Shown: positions 17,511 through 27,145, numbered from the stretch's first letter. The stretch is 64,000 nucleotides of DNA from Acidimicrobium ferrooxidans DSM 10331 (GCF_000023265.1 NC_013124.1:62001-126000), one strand, 5' to 3'. Notes: generated from the sequence alone by a model not told the origin. Made by a program: numbers and translations.

Positions 17511-18421
17511 CAGTACTCTCCCCTCACGACGTTGAGCAGGGGAAGTCCGGCCATGTAGCGGCGGACGTTGCGCTCGACGAGCGCCGACGCGCGCGTCTCG
17601 AGGCCGGCGACGTCTCCTCCGACGTGCGGGGTGAGCACGACGTTCGGTAGGTGCCACAGCGGATGGAAAGGCGGCAGCGGTTCGGGGTCGGTGACGTCGA
17701 GACCGGCCCGGAGCCGACCGCTCGCGAGCTCGGCGACCAACGCTTCTGTGTCGACGACTGGGCCTCGGGCGACGTTAACGACGACCGCGCCGTCGGGGAG
17801 CCTGGCAAGGAGTGCTGCGTCGATGAGGTGCCTGGTTGCATCGGTGAGGGGAACCACGACGACGATGCCGGCGAGCGTGGGAAGAATCGGGGCAAATTCG
17901 TCGAAGGCGAGGACGTCAGGGTTGAACCGGGGTGTACGAGCCACTCGGACGATCTCGACGCCGAACGGCGCGAGGCGAGCCTCGATGGCGCGGCCAATCG
18001 CGCCGTAGCCGATGATGGCGACGCGCGCACCCGCGAGGCTTGGCATGACACGACGCTCCCACCGCCCCTCGTGTTGGGCCAGGGCGAACTCGGACAAGCC
18101 ACGCGTCGCGGCGAGGAGGAGCGCCACCGCCAACTCTGCAGTCGCGTCATCGTGCACGCCGCGGGCATTGCAGAGCGTGACGCCTTCGCCGATCTGCCCG
18201 ACGACACGATCCACGCCAGCTGTCAGGAGTTGGAGGACTTCGAGGTGACGCATACGCGGGAGCGGCTCGAGGGCGGCGCCGCCGGCAGCGTAGGCCGGCA
18301 CGAAGAAGGTCGTCATGGCCAATCGATCATCGATCGGGTCCCCTGGATCCCACGTCACGATCGGTGCGTCTGGGATGCGTGTGATCAGTTCGGTGAGGGC
18401 TGTCGGGACCACGATCTGCAT
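17510..18421 (-). CDS. D-isomer-specific 2-hydroxyacid dehydrogenase
   Basis: The 303-aa protein has the NAD-binding GYGAIG motif (138-143) and the catalytic trio Arg219 (NVARGPVVD), Glu247 (DVTDPEPLP) and His266 (LTPHVGGD). The family reduces 2-keto acids or oxidises D-2-hydroxyacids, as in glyoxylate/hydroxypyruvate reductases and phosphoglycerate dehydrogenase. No C-terminal ACT domain is present, so it is not a typical SerA. It heads an operon with the CoA-binding protein. A TAGGCT hexamer 7 nt before the ATG predicts a leaderless mRNA. Confidence 0.88.
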   Translation of the reverse strand: MQIVVPTALTELITRIPDAPIVTWDPGDPIDDRLAMTTFFVPAYAAGGAALEPLPRMRHLEVLQLLTAGVDRVVGQIGEGVTLCNARGVHDDATAELAVALLLAATRGLSEFALAQHEGRWERRVMPSLAGARVAIIGYGAIGRAIEARLAPFGVEIVRVARTPRFNPDVLAFDEFAPILPTLAGIVVVVPLTDATRHLIDAALLARLPDGAVVVNVARGPVVDTEALVAELASGRLRAGLDVTDPEPLPPFHPLWHLPNVVLTPHVGGDVAGLETRASALVERNVRRYMAGLPLLNVVRGEY

Positions 18422-18428
18422 GAATCGG

Positions 18429-18434
18429 AGCCTA
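18429..18434 (-). promoter_or_regulatory. -10 hexamer of predicted leaderless dehydrogenase mRNA
   Basis: TAGGCT on the minus strand is followed by CCGATTC (7 nt) and ATG 18421, with no Shine-Dalgarno. Confidence 0.5.
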
Positions 18435-18701
18435 GGCCCTCACCTCCACAGAAGGTCAGCTGATGGGCGTGGCTGAACGGGGACGTGGCAACTCGCCACG
18501 TCGTGCTGCTGGGGACGTCGTCGGTGCGTGCAGCGTGAGCCGGCTGCCCACTCCCGCTTCGCCTCCGCGACGACGATCCGCGTGTCGCCCACACCTGGTT
18601 CGGCTTGACCGCTCCGTCGCGTCGTTCTCAGCTCTCGGCGCCCACGCACGCTGCTGGCCTTCTCCCTCCAGGTTGACACCTGCGATCGGGGGAATGGATG
18701 G

Positions 18702-18743
18702 GCCAGCATTGGAAGGCCAGCATTGGAAGGCCAGCATTGGAAG
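18702..18743. repeat. Tandem repeat, 14 bp x3 (GGCCAGCATTGGAA)
   Basis: Three perfect consecutive copies of GGCCAGCATTGGAA occupy 18702-18715, 18716-18729 and 18730-18743. The repeat is noncoding. It could be slippage-derived or a protein-binding array; nothing else supports a function. Confidence 0.9.
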
Positions 18744-18902
18744 AGGACGACGCCCTTCGCCACTCTGGGCAGACTCGTGGTCGATCGGGAACGGCCCTTG
18801 TTCGTACCCACGGACGACGGGCCGCAGTTCGCGAAGCGGTACCTCTGACCTGGGAGCTGGCGGGGATGGCGTGTGGTGGTTCGCTGATGCTGGTCTGTAC
18901 GG

Positions 18903-18930
18903 CTCTCAGGATGTGACTCTCAGGATGTGA
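18903..18930. repeat. Tandem repeat, 14 bp x2 (CTCTCAGGATGTGA)
   Basis: Two perfect consecutive copies of CTCTCAGGATGTGA occupy 18903-18916 and 18917-18930. The unit length equals that of the other array 160 bp upstream, but the sequence is unrelated. Confidence 0.85.
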
Positions 18931-19087
18931 ACTGAGTCCGCCTCGCGCTGGCGATCATCGCCCAGATGAACCTCTCGGTCCCTGGTCATCACGCAGCAGC
19001 GATGAGCCGCGGTTCGCAGCGCCGAGCCGTCGAGCAGCGCGGCCTCGGGCGTCTTGGTGCCCGAGGCCGTCCCTGCGACGCGGCCGC

Positions 19088-21178
19088 TCAGTCGCCGAGC
19101 TCTCTCGGGATCGCGGTCTGGAAGCTGCGGAACAGCTGCGTGAGGTCCGCGTAGCCGAGGCCCGATCCCGGATTGAACACGGCGCCTTGTGAGCCGGTGT
19201 AGAAGTCGTTCGTGTTGGTGAACTCACCGGAGATCGCAAGCTGGGCGTTGCCGATCTGGCCGCTGTAGTAGGCCGAGCCGTCGATGGTGTTCGAATCGAG
19301 CGGCGTGAACGGCGACGACGTCGAGGTCGCGAAGCGGTAGATGTTCGGATTCCAGAAGCCGAGCCGTACGCCCCCGAGGGCGCTCTCGTAGACGGCGTCG
19401 GTCCCGTTGAGCTGAGGCGCGATGAAGCTCGTGCCACCGAAGTCCACCAGCTTTGACCCGTAGACGCTCTGGAACTGTGGGTCGTAGACCGCATAGCCGG
19501 TCTGGGGGTCGGCGTTGAACGCCAGGTCCGGCGTGACGCGGCCACCGCTCATGCCCGTCTGAAGCGTCGGGGCAGGGTTGAACGAGAACTGCGTCGGCTC
19601 GACGAGGCCTGGTGCGACCTGCTGTGGATCGATCGGCGTCAAGAACTCATAGGCCGAGTAGCTCCCTGCCCCCACCATCTGACCCTGTTGGTAGAGCGGA
19701 CGGCCGAAGAGGGTGGAGTAGCCACCGCCTGATCCCACCGGCAAGCTCGTGGCTGCTTGGGCCTCGTTCTGGAAGCCGAGTGCGATGTACATCGGCCACA
19801 GGTAGTCCCAGCCCCAGGTCATCTGCTGCGGGATGGTCACCGACTCGGTGCCGACTTGGGTCCCGTTCGCCATGATCGGGTAGGTCTGAGTACCCGGGAG
19901 CGTCGTGCCGCCAGCGGCGGTGTCGTAGGGGGAGTCGGAGGGGTTGTCGATACCGAGGTTGGTGGTACCGATATCGCCTTGAGGGTCATAGGCGCCGTTG
20001 TCGCCGCTCGCGATGAAGTTCGACTGTCCCTGCGCCGCCATCTCGAGGAAGGCCTGGTTGAACGAGGCCGCATACCCCGGTGACTCCTGCGCTGCGTCCA
20101 CCGCAGCTTGGATCGCGGTCTCGGACTCACCCCAGCTCGACGAGACGGAGCCGGCGACGTTCTGGCTGGCCGCCTCGTAGAAGGCGTCGACGAAGCCGTA
20201 GTCGGTGTTGGGCGCCTGGTACACGACGATCTTGGCCATCGGCGCGATCGTGCCCGACTGCTCGACGTCGAGGGTGGTCTCGTCGGAGCCAGCGTTCAGC
20301 GACACCGGCCCTGCACCGCCGTCGACGTTGACGAGCGCAAGACGATTCGGCAACGTCACGACGTGCGCGATGTTCCTCCAGAAGTACATCGGCACCGAAG
20401 GGTTCACGCTCGCCAAGGTCACGATGCCGATGGTCTGCCCCTGACCGAGGTAGCCCGCTTGCTGGAGCGGTGTGAGGTTGTAGTCGCTCGTGAAGGCCTG
20501 CGGCAGCTGATCGGTGGGTGCTGCGGTTTGCGACGACCCAGCCGTGGGTGCGACCTGGTTGATGCCGGGCACCGCGAGCGACTCGTAGGGCGCGTAGTTC
20601 GACAACCCGAGCACGGCCAGAATGTTCGACGCCAGGTTCAACGGCATCTGCGGCGCGCTGCGCGTCCCGTAGACCGTCTGGGTCGTCGCGGGCGCACTGG
20701 CTGCGGGCCTGGTGGTGACGGTGAAGTTCTCGAGCAAGATCCCAAGGGCCTTGTCGTACTGTGCGGCCGTGCCCTGCGAGGTGACATCGAGGCCATCGCT
20801 CATGGCCTGGGAGCTGATGCCGAACTCACGGAGGAACCCACGCAGCGCGAGGATGTACTCTTCGGTCTGGCCGTACTCGAGCGCGAACTCATGGGGCGTC
20901 AGGTACGGACCACGCCAACCAGCAGCCACCCGAGAGGCAAGCTGTCCCTGGTTGCGCATCTTCAGGATGAACGACACCCGCATCATCGTCGACCCAGCCG
21001 TGGTGCCCGTCGGGGTGGCGTGCGAGAGCACATCGGCACCGATGCCCTGCGACACCGGCACCAGCGGATCAGACGCCGACGCGAGCGACTGCGCGCCTGG
21101 CATCGCCAGTGCAGCGCCGACGAGGCCGATGGATCCCAAGGTACCGAGCATCTGCAGACGACGACTGATACGCCTCAT
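19088..21178 (-). CDS. Secreted sedolisin (S53, pro-kumamolisin) serine-carboxyl peptidase
   Basis: The 696-aa preproprotein has an N-terminal signal (MRRISRR, a hydrophobic core, cleavage near AQSLA). A pro-kumamolisin activation domain follows (about 60-190; YLTPHEFALEYGQTEEYILAL is the hallmark). The S53 catalytic domain has Glu300 and Asp304 in SDETTLDVEQ, the oxyanion Asp393 in ASGDNGAYD, and the nucleophile Ser584 in FGGTSFIAP. The C-terminal NPGSGLGYADL resembles the calcium-site region. S53 enzymes are secreted and active at low pH, which fits an acidophile degrading extracellular protein. ATG 21178 is preferred because it follows a G-rich ribosome site. TAGTGT (21239-21244, minus) is a possible -10. 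Confidence 0.92.
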   Translation of the reverse strand: MRRISRRLQMLGTLGSIGLVGAALAMPGAQSLASASDPLVPVSQGIGADVLSHATPTGTTAGSTMMRVSFILKMRNQGQLASRVAAGWRGPYLTPHEFALEYGQTEEYILALRGFLREFGISSQAMSDGLDVTSQGTAAQYDKALGILLENFTVTTRPAASAPATTQTVYGTRSAPQMPLNLASNILAVLGLSNYAPYESLAVPGINQVAPTAGSSQTAAPTDQLPQAFTSDYNLTPLQQAGYLGQGQTIGIVTLASVNPSVPMYFWRNIAHVVTLPNRLALVNVDGGAGPVSLNAGSDETTLDVEQSGTIAPMAKIVVYQAPNTDYGFVDAFYEAASQNVAGSVSSSWGESETAIQAAVDAAQESPGYAASFNQAFLEMAAQGQSNFIASGDNGAYDPQGDIGTTNLGIDNPSDSPYDTAAGGTTLPGTQTYPIMANGTQVGTESVTIPQQMTWGWDYLWPMYIALGFQNEAQAATSLPVGSGGGYSTLFGRPLYQQGQMVGAGSYSAYEFLTPIDPQQVAPGLVEPTQFSFNPAPTLQTGMSGGRVTPDLAFNADPQTGYAVYDPQFQSVYGSKLVDFGGTSFIAPQLNGTDAVYESALGGVRLGFWNPNIYRFATSTSSPFTPLDSNTIDGSAYYSGQIGNAQLAISGEFTNTNDFYTGSQGAVFNPGSGLGYADLTQLFRSFQTAIPRELGD

Positions 21179-21356
21179 AGCCCAACCCCCCTCATACCTG
21201 AGCGCAGCCCACACCCATGCAGGACCTGCATCAGCGCGACACTAGCACGCGAAGTATGCCGCATCGTTGTCGAGACGGTCCGTCTTTCGGTTGGCTCGAC
21301 TACCGAGCGTGCTGGTCCGTCGCGGCGGATGCGTCGTGGGTTCGGTCGTGACGTGC

Positions 21357-22634
21357 TCAGTGCATCAGGAGACGCGGCTCGGCGTCGACACCGAGTGTGA
21401 GGTGCCAGAAGGAGTCCTGCGATCCTTCCGCCTTGAGTTCTTCTGCCGCGAGTGCAAGGCGCTTCATCGGGGAGCGCGCCGTGTGATCGTGTGGGAGCAG
21501 GGTTACGAGGTAGCCGTCGCGACGGAAGTGTCGAGCCATCCGCAACGCCTCGGCAATCTGAGTCGTCGGGTCGAAGATGAGGGTGAGGCGGCGTCGCGGC
21601 GTGGCGAGGTGGATGCCGAGCTCTTCGAGCAGGGAGAGAATGCGCTCGAACCCAAGCGAGATACCGCAGGCCGGCTCGTCGACTCCGAAGCGTGCGAGGA
21701 GTCCGTCGTAGCGCCCGCCGCCGCCGATCGACGACGACCAGTGAGGGTGAACGATCTCGAACACCGACGAGGAGTAGTAGTCCAGCCCTCGAACGATGAG
21801 CGGGTCGATGACGACCTCCGTGTCCCGGACCGAGGTCCGCACGTGCGTCGCGATCGCGTGGAGGCTCTCGAGCACGCTTGCATCGACATCGAGGGTCTCG
21901 AGGACATCGAGGGGATGCTCGTTCTCGACGATGTCACCGAGCGTTGCGAGGACGTGGTCGGCGAGCTCCTCGCCGAGCCCAGCCCCGACCATCTCGTTAC
22001 GCACAGCGATCGGCGGCTCCTTGTCGAGCTTGTCGAGCGCGACGAGCACACTGCGCCAATGATCTGCCGGCACCTCGAGACGCTCCAGGACATGCTCGAC
22101 GGCCCGTCGATCGTTCACGTGCAGCTCGAAGCCCTCGAGGCCGAGCTGGTGCAAGGCCGCCGTGGCGGCGATCAGCAGCTCGACCTCGGCGAGCCAGCTC
22201 GCCTCGCCGAGGATGTCTGCGTCCGCCTGCACGAACTGGCGGAGTCGGCCGCGCTGCGGACGCTCGGCCCGAAAGGCGGGGCCGATCTGCATCGCAAGAA
22301 AGGGCTTGGGCAGCTTCGACTGGTTCACGGCGTAGAAGCGAGCGAGCGGCACCGTGAGGTCGAATCGCAGGCCCGCATCGACGAGGTCGTCGGGGCTCGA
22401 GGCGGACCCGAGGTCGAGACGCTCGCCGCGCTTGAGCACCTTGAACATCAGCTTCGCATTCTCGCCCGCCCCGGAGGCAGCCAGTGCTTCGAGGGTTTCG
22501 ACGATCGGGGTCTCGATCTCGAGGAAGCCGTGCGACCGGTACGTCGAGCGGATCACAGACGCTGCGGCAGAGCGGACCTCGTGCTCCCCGGGGAGGATGT
22601 CGCGCATTCCTCGAAACGGACGCACCTGGAGCAT
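21357..22634 (-). CDS. hisS: Histidine-tRNA ligase
   Basis: The 425-aa class II synthetase starts MLQVRPFRGMRDILPGE. Motif 2 reads GPAFRAERPQRGRLRQF. The histidine-specific motifs are RGLDYYSSSVFEI (HisA) and GGGRYDG (HisB), and motif 3 is GISLGFERI. A C-terminal anticodon-binding domain follows from about residue 335. It charges tRNA-His in the cytoplasm. ATG 22634 is chosen because GAGAGGAG lies 4 nt upstream; longer readings have no ribosome site. TAGGAT at 22684-22689 (minus) is a likely -10, giving a leader of about 40 nt. Confidence 0.95.
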   Translation of the reverse strand: MLQVRPFRGMRDILPGEHEVRSAAASVIRSTYRSHGFLEIETPIVETLEALAASGAGENAKLMFKVLKRGERLDLGSASSPDDLVDAGLRFDLTVPLARFYAVNQSKLPKPFLAMQIGPAFRAERPQRGRLRQFVQADADILGEASWLAEVELLIAATAALHQLGLEGFELHVNDRRAVEHVLERLEVPADHWRSVLVALDKLDKEPPIAVRNEMVGAGLGEELADHVLATLGDIVENEHPLDVLETLDVDASVLESLHAIATHVRTSVRDTEVVIDPLIVRGLDYYSSSVFEIVHPHWSSSIGGGGRYDGLLARFGVDEPACGISLGFERILSLLEELGIHLATPRRRLTLIFDPTTQIAEALRMARHFRRDGYLVTLLPHDHTARSPMKRLALAAEELKAEGSQDSFWHLTLGVDAEPRLLMH

Positions 22635-22768
22635 TGGACTCCTCTCTGACTCGGGCGCCGATGTGCTGTCATCAGGCAGTGTCATCCTACGCCTCGATCG
22701 GGCCCGAACCGTGGCCCTTGGGAAGGGATGCGCTCTCACCGGTGTTGTCCGGACAAAGGAGGGGAGCC

Positions 22769-23296
22769 ATGCGCAAGTCCTTGCACGTCCGTTCCGTGGT
22801 TACCGTCGGGGTCTTGGCGAGCCTTGGTGTCGTACTGGCCGCCTGTGGGTCGACGTCGTCGACGTCTACCTCGGCGAAGACGTCGTCCAGCTCTGCGACC
22901 GTCGCCACGTCGTCCTCGAGCTACGGCACCATCGTGACCTCGGGTTCGGGAGTCACGTACTACGTGTTCTCGGCAGACTCACACGATCATTCGGCGTGCA
23001 CGGGTTCGTGTGCCGCTGCGTGGCATCCGGTGCTCGCGACGCACCCCACGGTCGGTGGCTCGGCCCAGGCATCGCTCGTGAGCACGTTCGTGCGCCCAGG
23101 CGGAGAGCATCAGGTCGCCTATGACGGCCACCCTCTCTACACCTTCGTCGACGACTCGGGCCCCCACGTCATCAGCGGCCAAGGCATCAACTCGTTCGGG
23201 GGTTCCTGGCACGTGATCGCCCCGAGCGGGACCCCGATCACCGCTGCGTCGAGCTCGTCGAGTTCGTCCTCGAGCGGCTATAGCAGTGGCTACTAG
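22769..23296 (+). CDS. Secreted lipoprotein with COG4315-type repeats
   Basis: The 175-aa lipoprotein has a signal peptide ending in the lipobox LAAC (Cys26) and then a Ser/Thr-rich linker. Two copies of the repeat of unknown function (Lipoprotein_15/COG4315) follow: VTYYVFSADSHDHSACTGSCAAAWHPV and YDGHPLYTFVDDSG...GQGINSFGGSW can be recognised across about 50-155. The family is common in actinobacterial and proteobacterial envelopes; its biochemical role is not established. The tail is poly-serine. ATG 22769 follows AGGAGGGG. Confidence 0.85.
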   Translation: MRKSLHVRSVVTVGVLASLGVVLAACGSTSSTSTSAKTSSSSATVATSSSSYGTIVTSGSGVTYYVFSADSHDHSACTGSCAAAWHPVLATHPTVGGSAQASLVSTFVRPGGEHQVAYDGHPLYTFVDDSGPHVISGQGINSFGGSWHVIAPSGTPITAASSSSSSSSSGYSSGY

Positions 23297-23397
23297 ACGG
23301 CGTCCGCACCACGACCACGACGCCCGGTGGCTCTAGGCTGCGAGCGCACGGCACCATGAGCGTGCCCTGTGCCTGATCGACGAACGAGGAGGCCCTG

Positions 23398-25116
23398 GTG
23401 CGCAGCGCTTCGCCACGGCACGACAGTCATATGATCGCCCTGGCGCGAGGTGACGGGAACGTCGACCTCGTCATCAACGGTGCGGAGGTCTTCAGTCCTC
23501 TGACGCGAACCTGGGTCTCGACGTCGCTCGCGATCGCCGACGGGGTGGTGGTCGGATGGGGCGAGCGGCCGACCAAGGAGCGGCTGGACCTCGCGGGCAT
23601 GATCATCGTGCCCGGATTCATCGATGCCCACGTCCACATCGAATCGACGAAGCTGTGGATCGACCGCTTCGTCGAAGCGACCGTACCTATGGGGACGGTC
23701 GCGGTCGCGAGCGATCCACACGAGATGGCCAACGTAAAGGGGCTCGAGGGTGTGCGTGCGATGATCGCAGCCGCCCATGATCTCCCCATCACCATCGGAG
23801 TCTGTGGGTCGTCGTGTGTGCCAGCGTCGCGATTCGAGAGTCCGGGGGCGACGTTCGAGGTGGAAGCGATCGCCGAGGTGCTCGCCGAGACCGACGCGCT
23901 CGGTGTGGCCGAGGTCATGGACTTCCCAGGCGTGATCGCTGGCGACGAGACCTTGCTCGCCAAGATCGCGCTCGCTGGTTCGCGTCGCGTCGACGGCCAC
24001 GCTCCAGGACTGCGCGGTTCGGATCTCGATGCGTACCTCGTCGCTGGCGTGGAATCCGATCACGAGATGGTCAGTCTCGAGGAGGTCGACGAGAAGCGTC
24101 ACAAGGGCATGTGGGTCTTCCTCCGGCACGGATCGGCAAGCCACAACCTCGCTGCGTTCGCCCCGTCGGTGCGAGCCTACGGAACGACCAACGTTGCGCT
24201 TTGCTCCGATGACCGGGAGCCGGATCTCCTTCTCGAGCGCGGTCACGTGAACGACCTCGTCAGGATCGCCCTGGAGGCGGGCATCAGCCTCGAAGACGCA
24301 CTCGTGCTGGCGACGTTGAACCCTGCCACCTACCACGGTCTCACCCATCTCGGCCATCTGGGGCCCGGCCGTCAGGCCGACTTCGTGGTGTATCGATCGC
24401 GCGCCGAGCTCGAGGCGGGACGGCCTCCCGCCATGGTGTTCCACCGTGGTCGGCTGGTCGCCGAAGATGGGCGGCTCGTCGTCGAGCTCCCCCGTCGCGA
24501 GGTGCCCGAGACCCTCCTCGCCACCGTGCGTCTTGCTCGAGCGCTCGTCGAGGGGGACTTTACGACCCCGATCCCCGAGCGCGTTCGAGTGATCGTCGCC
24601 AACGACCACTCGCTCTGGACCAACCAGCGCGTCACGACTCGTGACGAGCTCACCGGGATCAATCGGCTCGCGGTCGTCGAGCGACACCACGCGACCGGGC
24701 GCATCGGCCATGGTCTCGTCGAGGGTTTCGGCCTCGAGCGCGGTGCCATCGCGTCCACCGTTGCCCACGACGCTCACAACCTGATGGTGGTCGGTGCGCT
24801 CGGAGCCGAGGCCGACATGGCGACCGCAGCCAATCGCGTCGCTGCGCTCGGCGGCGGGCAGGTGGTCGTCGTCGATGGCCAGGTGATCGCAGAGGTGCCC
24901 CTCCCGATCGCCGGGCTCATGAGTGATGCGCCGATTGCCGAGACGGCGCGCGCGGTCGTCGAGGCGACGCAGGCCGCCCATGCGCTCGGATCGACGCTGG
25001 AGGCGCCCTTCATGACGCTCGCGTTCTTGGGTCTGTCGGTCATCCCCGAGCTCAAGCTCACTGACCAGGGACTCGTCGACGTCGGAGCGTGGGACGTCGT
25101 GAGTCTCGAGGCCTGA
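23398..25116 (+). CDS. ade: Adenine deaminase
   Basis: The 572-aa amidohydrolase has the metal-binding motif PGFIDAHVHIEST and the SDPHEMANV and MDFPGVIAGD segments. The C-terminal Ade-specific block contains NQRVTTRDELTGINRLAVV, HHATGRIGHGLVEGFGL, VAHDAHN and IPELKLTDQGLVDV. The length matches bacterial Ade (about 570-590). It converts adenine to hypoxanthine and ammonia in purine salvage. GTG 23398 follows GAGGAGG by 5 nt. TAGGCT near 23334-23339 is a possible -10 with a leader of about 50 nt. Confidence 0.93.
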   Translation: MRSASPRHDSHMIALARGDGNVDLVINGAEVFSPLTRTWVSTSLAIADGVVVGWGERPTKERLDLAGMIIVPGFIDAHVHIESTKLWIDRFVEATVPMGTVAVASDPHEMANVKGLEGVRAMIAAAHDLPITIGVCGSSCVPASRFESPGATFEVEAIAEVLAETDALGVAEVMDFPGVIAGDETLLAKIALAGSRRVDGHAPGLRGSDLDAYLVAGVESDHEMVSLEEVDEKRHKGMWVFLRHGSASHNLAAFAPSVRAYGTTNVALCSDDREPDLLLERGHVNDLVRIALEAGISLEDALVLATLNPATYHGLTHLGHLGPGRQADFVVYRSRAELEAGRPPAMVFHRGRLVAEDGRLVVELPRREVPETLLATVRLARALVEGDFTTPIPERVRVIVANDHSLWTNQRVTTRDELTGINRLAVVERHHATGRIGHGLVEGFGLERGAIASTVAHDAHNLMVVGALGAEADMATAANRVAALGGGQVVVVDGQVIAEVPLPIAGLMSDAPIAETARAVVEATQAAHALGSTLEAPFMTLAFLGLSVIPELKLTDQGLVDVGAWDVVSLEA

Positions 25117-25172
25117 CAAGCCACCGCTCACCCCGGCCGGTACGCTAGGAGCAAGGCCAAGGAGGTCACCCG

Positions 25173-26348
25173 ATGCGTGATGCCGTCATCGTCGATGTGG
25201 TTCGAACCCCAGTCGGTCGTCGTAATGGTGCGCTCTCGGGCTGGCACGCGGTCGACCTCGCCTCGACGGTTCTCGAAGCGCTCGTCGCACGAACGGGCAT
25301 CGACCCGGCGCTCGTCGAGGACGTCATCATGGGCTGCGTCTCCCAGGTCGGAGAGCAGGGCATCAACGTCGCCAGAAATGCCGTCCTCGCCGCGGGTTTT
25401 CCCGAGTCCGTCCCCGGCACGACGGTCGATCGGCAGTGCGGCTCGTCACAGCAGGCGGTCGCGTTCGCCGCACAAGGCGTGCTCGCCGGTGCCTACGACG
25501 TCGTGATCGCCGCCGGTGTCGAGTCGATGTCGCGGGTGCCGATGGGCTCGAACGGGGTGGGCCCTGGGTCGCCATTCGGGCCCCGTGTCGAGGCGCGCTA
25601 CGCAGCGCGTGGAGGTCTCGTGCCTCAGGGGATCTCGGCTGAACTGATCGTCGAACGCTGGGGGTTGACGCGCCAGGAGCTCGATGCGTTCGCGCTTCGA
25701 TCCCACGAGCGTGCTTGGACGGCGACGACGGAAGGGCGTTTCAAGTCGGAGATCCTGCCCATCGAGGGGCGTCGTGCCGACGGTGCAGCCGCCCCGACCG
25801 TGCTCGAGGCAGACGAGGGCATCCGGCCCGACACCTCCCTCGAGGCGCTCGGGAGTCTGAAGCCCGCGTTCGTGCCCACAGGGACGGTAACAGCGGGCAA
25901 CGCCTCGCAGATCTCCGATGGCGCCGCCGCTGCTCTCATCATGGACGCCGAACGGGCGCGTCGCCTTGGCCTCGTCCCCCGCGCGCGGGTCGTTGCCTTC
26001 TCACTGGCGGCCGACGATCCGATCATGATGCTCACCGCACCCATTCCAGCGACCCGTCGTGTGCTCGAACGCGCCCATCTCAGCCTCGATGACATCGACC
26101 TCGTCGAGATCAACGAGGCCTTCGCATCGGTCGTGTTGGCGTGGGGTGCTGAGCTGCATCCCGACTGGGATCGCGTCAACGTCAACGGTGGGGCGATCGC
26201 GCTTGGCCATCCGCTCGGGGCGTCTGGGGCACGCCTGTTGGCGACCTTGGTGAACGAGCTCGAGCGCCGTGGCGGGCGTTACGGCCTCCAGACCATGTGT
26301 GAGGGCGGCGGCATGGCGAACGCGCTCGTGATCGAGCGCCTCGGGTAG
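25173..26348 (+). CDS. Acetyl-CoA C-acyltransferase (thiolase)
   Basis: The 391-aa thiolase has the acyl-accepting Cys89 (TTVDRQCGSSQQA), [18 protein letters not shown] with the catalytic His, and the C-terminal MCEGGGMAN with the second Cys. Degradative FadA-type or biosynthetic use cannot be separated by motif alone; the GVESMSRVPMG form is common in FadA-like actinobacterial enzymes. It acts in the cytoplasm on acyl-CoA. ATG 25173 follows AAGGAGGT. The pabA start immediately abuts its stop, so the two may be cotranscribed despite unrelated functions. Confidence 0.9.
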   Translation: MRDAVIVDVVRTPVGRRNGALSGWHAVDLASTVLEALVARTGIDPALVEDVIMGCVSQVGEQGINVARNAVLAAGFPESVPGTTVDRQCGSSQQAVAFAAQGVLAGAYDVVIAAGVESMSRVPMGSNGVGPGSPFGPRVEARYAARGGLVPQGISAELIVERWGLTRQELDAFALRSHERAWTATTEGRFKSEILPIEGRRADGAAAPTVLEADEGIRPDTSLEALGSLKPAFVPTGTVTAGNASQISDGAAAALIMDAERARRLGLVPRARVVAFSLAADDPIMMLTAPIPATRRVLERAHLSLDDIDLVEINEAFASVVLAWGAELHPDWDRVNVNGGAIALGHPLGASGARLLATLVNELERRGGRYGLQTMCEGGGMANALVIERLG

Positions 26349-26942
26349 ATGAGCGCCCCACGCGTCCTCATCGTCGACAACGTCGACTCGTTCGTCCATA
26401 ATCTCTATCAGTACGTCGGCGAGCTCGGCGCAGATCCAGTCGTGGTTCGTGACCTCGAGATTCGAGATCGTGTCGATCCGCGCAGTTTCGACGCGATCAT
26501 CATCTCCCCCGGGCCGGGGCATCCCAGGGCGTGCGTCGGAGGACGGTGGATCCTCGAGGATGCAGCTCGCGAGGTGCCGACACTGGGTGTGTGTCTCGGC
26601 CATCAGCTCATCGGTCTCGTCTTCGGTGCAACCGTGACCCACGCACCACGCATCGTGCATGGTGAGACCTCCAGCGTTCGCCACGACGGTCGAGGCGTCT
26701 TTGCGGGGCTGCCGAATCCCCTCGTGGCAACCCGCTACCATTCGCTTGCGATCGACCCGACCTCGGTTCCGGACGAGCTCGTCGTGACGAGCTGGAGCGA
26801 GGACGACGTGATCATGGGGGTGCGGCACCGATCGTTCCCGATCGAGGGCATCCAGTTCCATCCCGAGTCCTACGCCACCGACCTCGGCCACCAGCTGATC
26901 GGGCGATTCCTGGGTCTCGAGGTGCCTGCCCGCACTCGCTGA
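26349..26942 (+). CDS. pabA: Anthranilate/aminodeoxychorismate synthase glutamine amidotransferase subunit
   Basis: The 197-aa class I glutamine amidotransferase has DNVDSFVHNLYQYV at the N-terminus, SPGPGHP, the nucleophile Cys82 in GVCLGHQ, and His171/Glu173 in QFHPES. It releases ammonia from glutamine for the synthase subunit of folate (PabB) or tryptophan (TrpE) synthesis; neither partner is in the window. Position next to pknB on the opposite strand matches trpG/pabA (Rv0013) beside pknB in Mycobacterium tuberculosis. The ATG directly follows the thiolase TAG. Confidence 0.9.
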   Translation: MSAPRVLIVDNVDSFVHNLYQYVGELGADPVVVRDLEIRDRVDPRSFDAIIISPGPGHPRACVGGRWILEDAAREVPTLGVCLGHQLIGLVFGATVTHAPRIVHGETSSVRHDGRGVFAGLPNPLVATRYHSLAIDPTSVPDELVVTSWSEDDVIMGVRHRSFPIEGIQFHPESYATDLGHQLIGRFLGLEVPARTR

Positions 26943-26955
26943 TCCTTGTGCGGGC
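26928..26955. terminator. Possible terminator hairpin at pabA end
   Basis: GCCCGCAC at 26928-26935 pairs with GTGCGGGC at 26948-26955 (8 bp, 12-nt loop). It spans the pabA stop and lies in the gap between convergent pabA and pknB. There is no T-tract. Confidence 0.35.
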
Positions 26956-27145
26956 GTCGTTCGCTCGGATGGCCAAGCCGGCGCGCCACCGGAGCTGCTC
27001 AGGGTGGCGACCTTCGCCGTGGTGGCACTTGGCACGAGGAAGGCGGGCATGCACGTCCGCTGCGGTGGCGTTGACACCGACCCGGGCGCCGCGCTCGTCT
27101 GGTGGCGCTGGCCGTGCGACGGCACGGGCTCAGCGCCGAGTCGGA

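Larger units (their letters stand above)
18422..19087. other. Intergenic region with two short tandem repeats
   Basis: This 666-bp region between the 2-hydroxyacid dehydrogenase start and the sedolisin stop holds no supported gene. It contains a 14-bp unit repeated three times at 18702-18743 and a different 14-bp unit repeated twice at 18903-18930. Confidence 0.6.

Noticed and set aside
23293-25131. Minus-strand open frame of 612 codons
   Set aside because: It is antisense to adenine deaminase, which has full-length family motifs.
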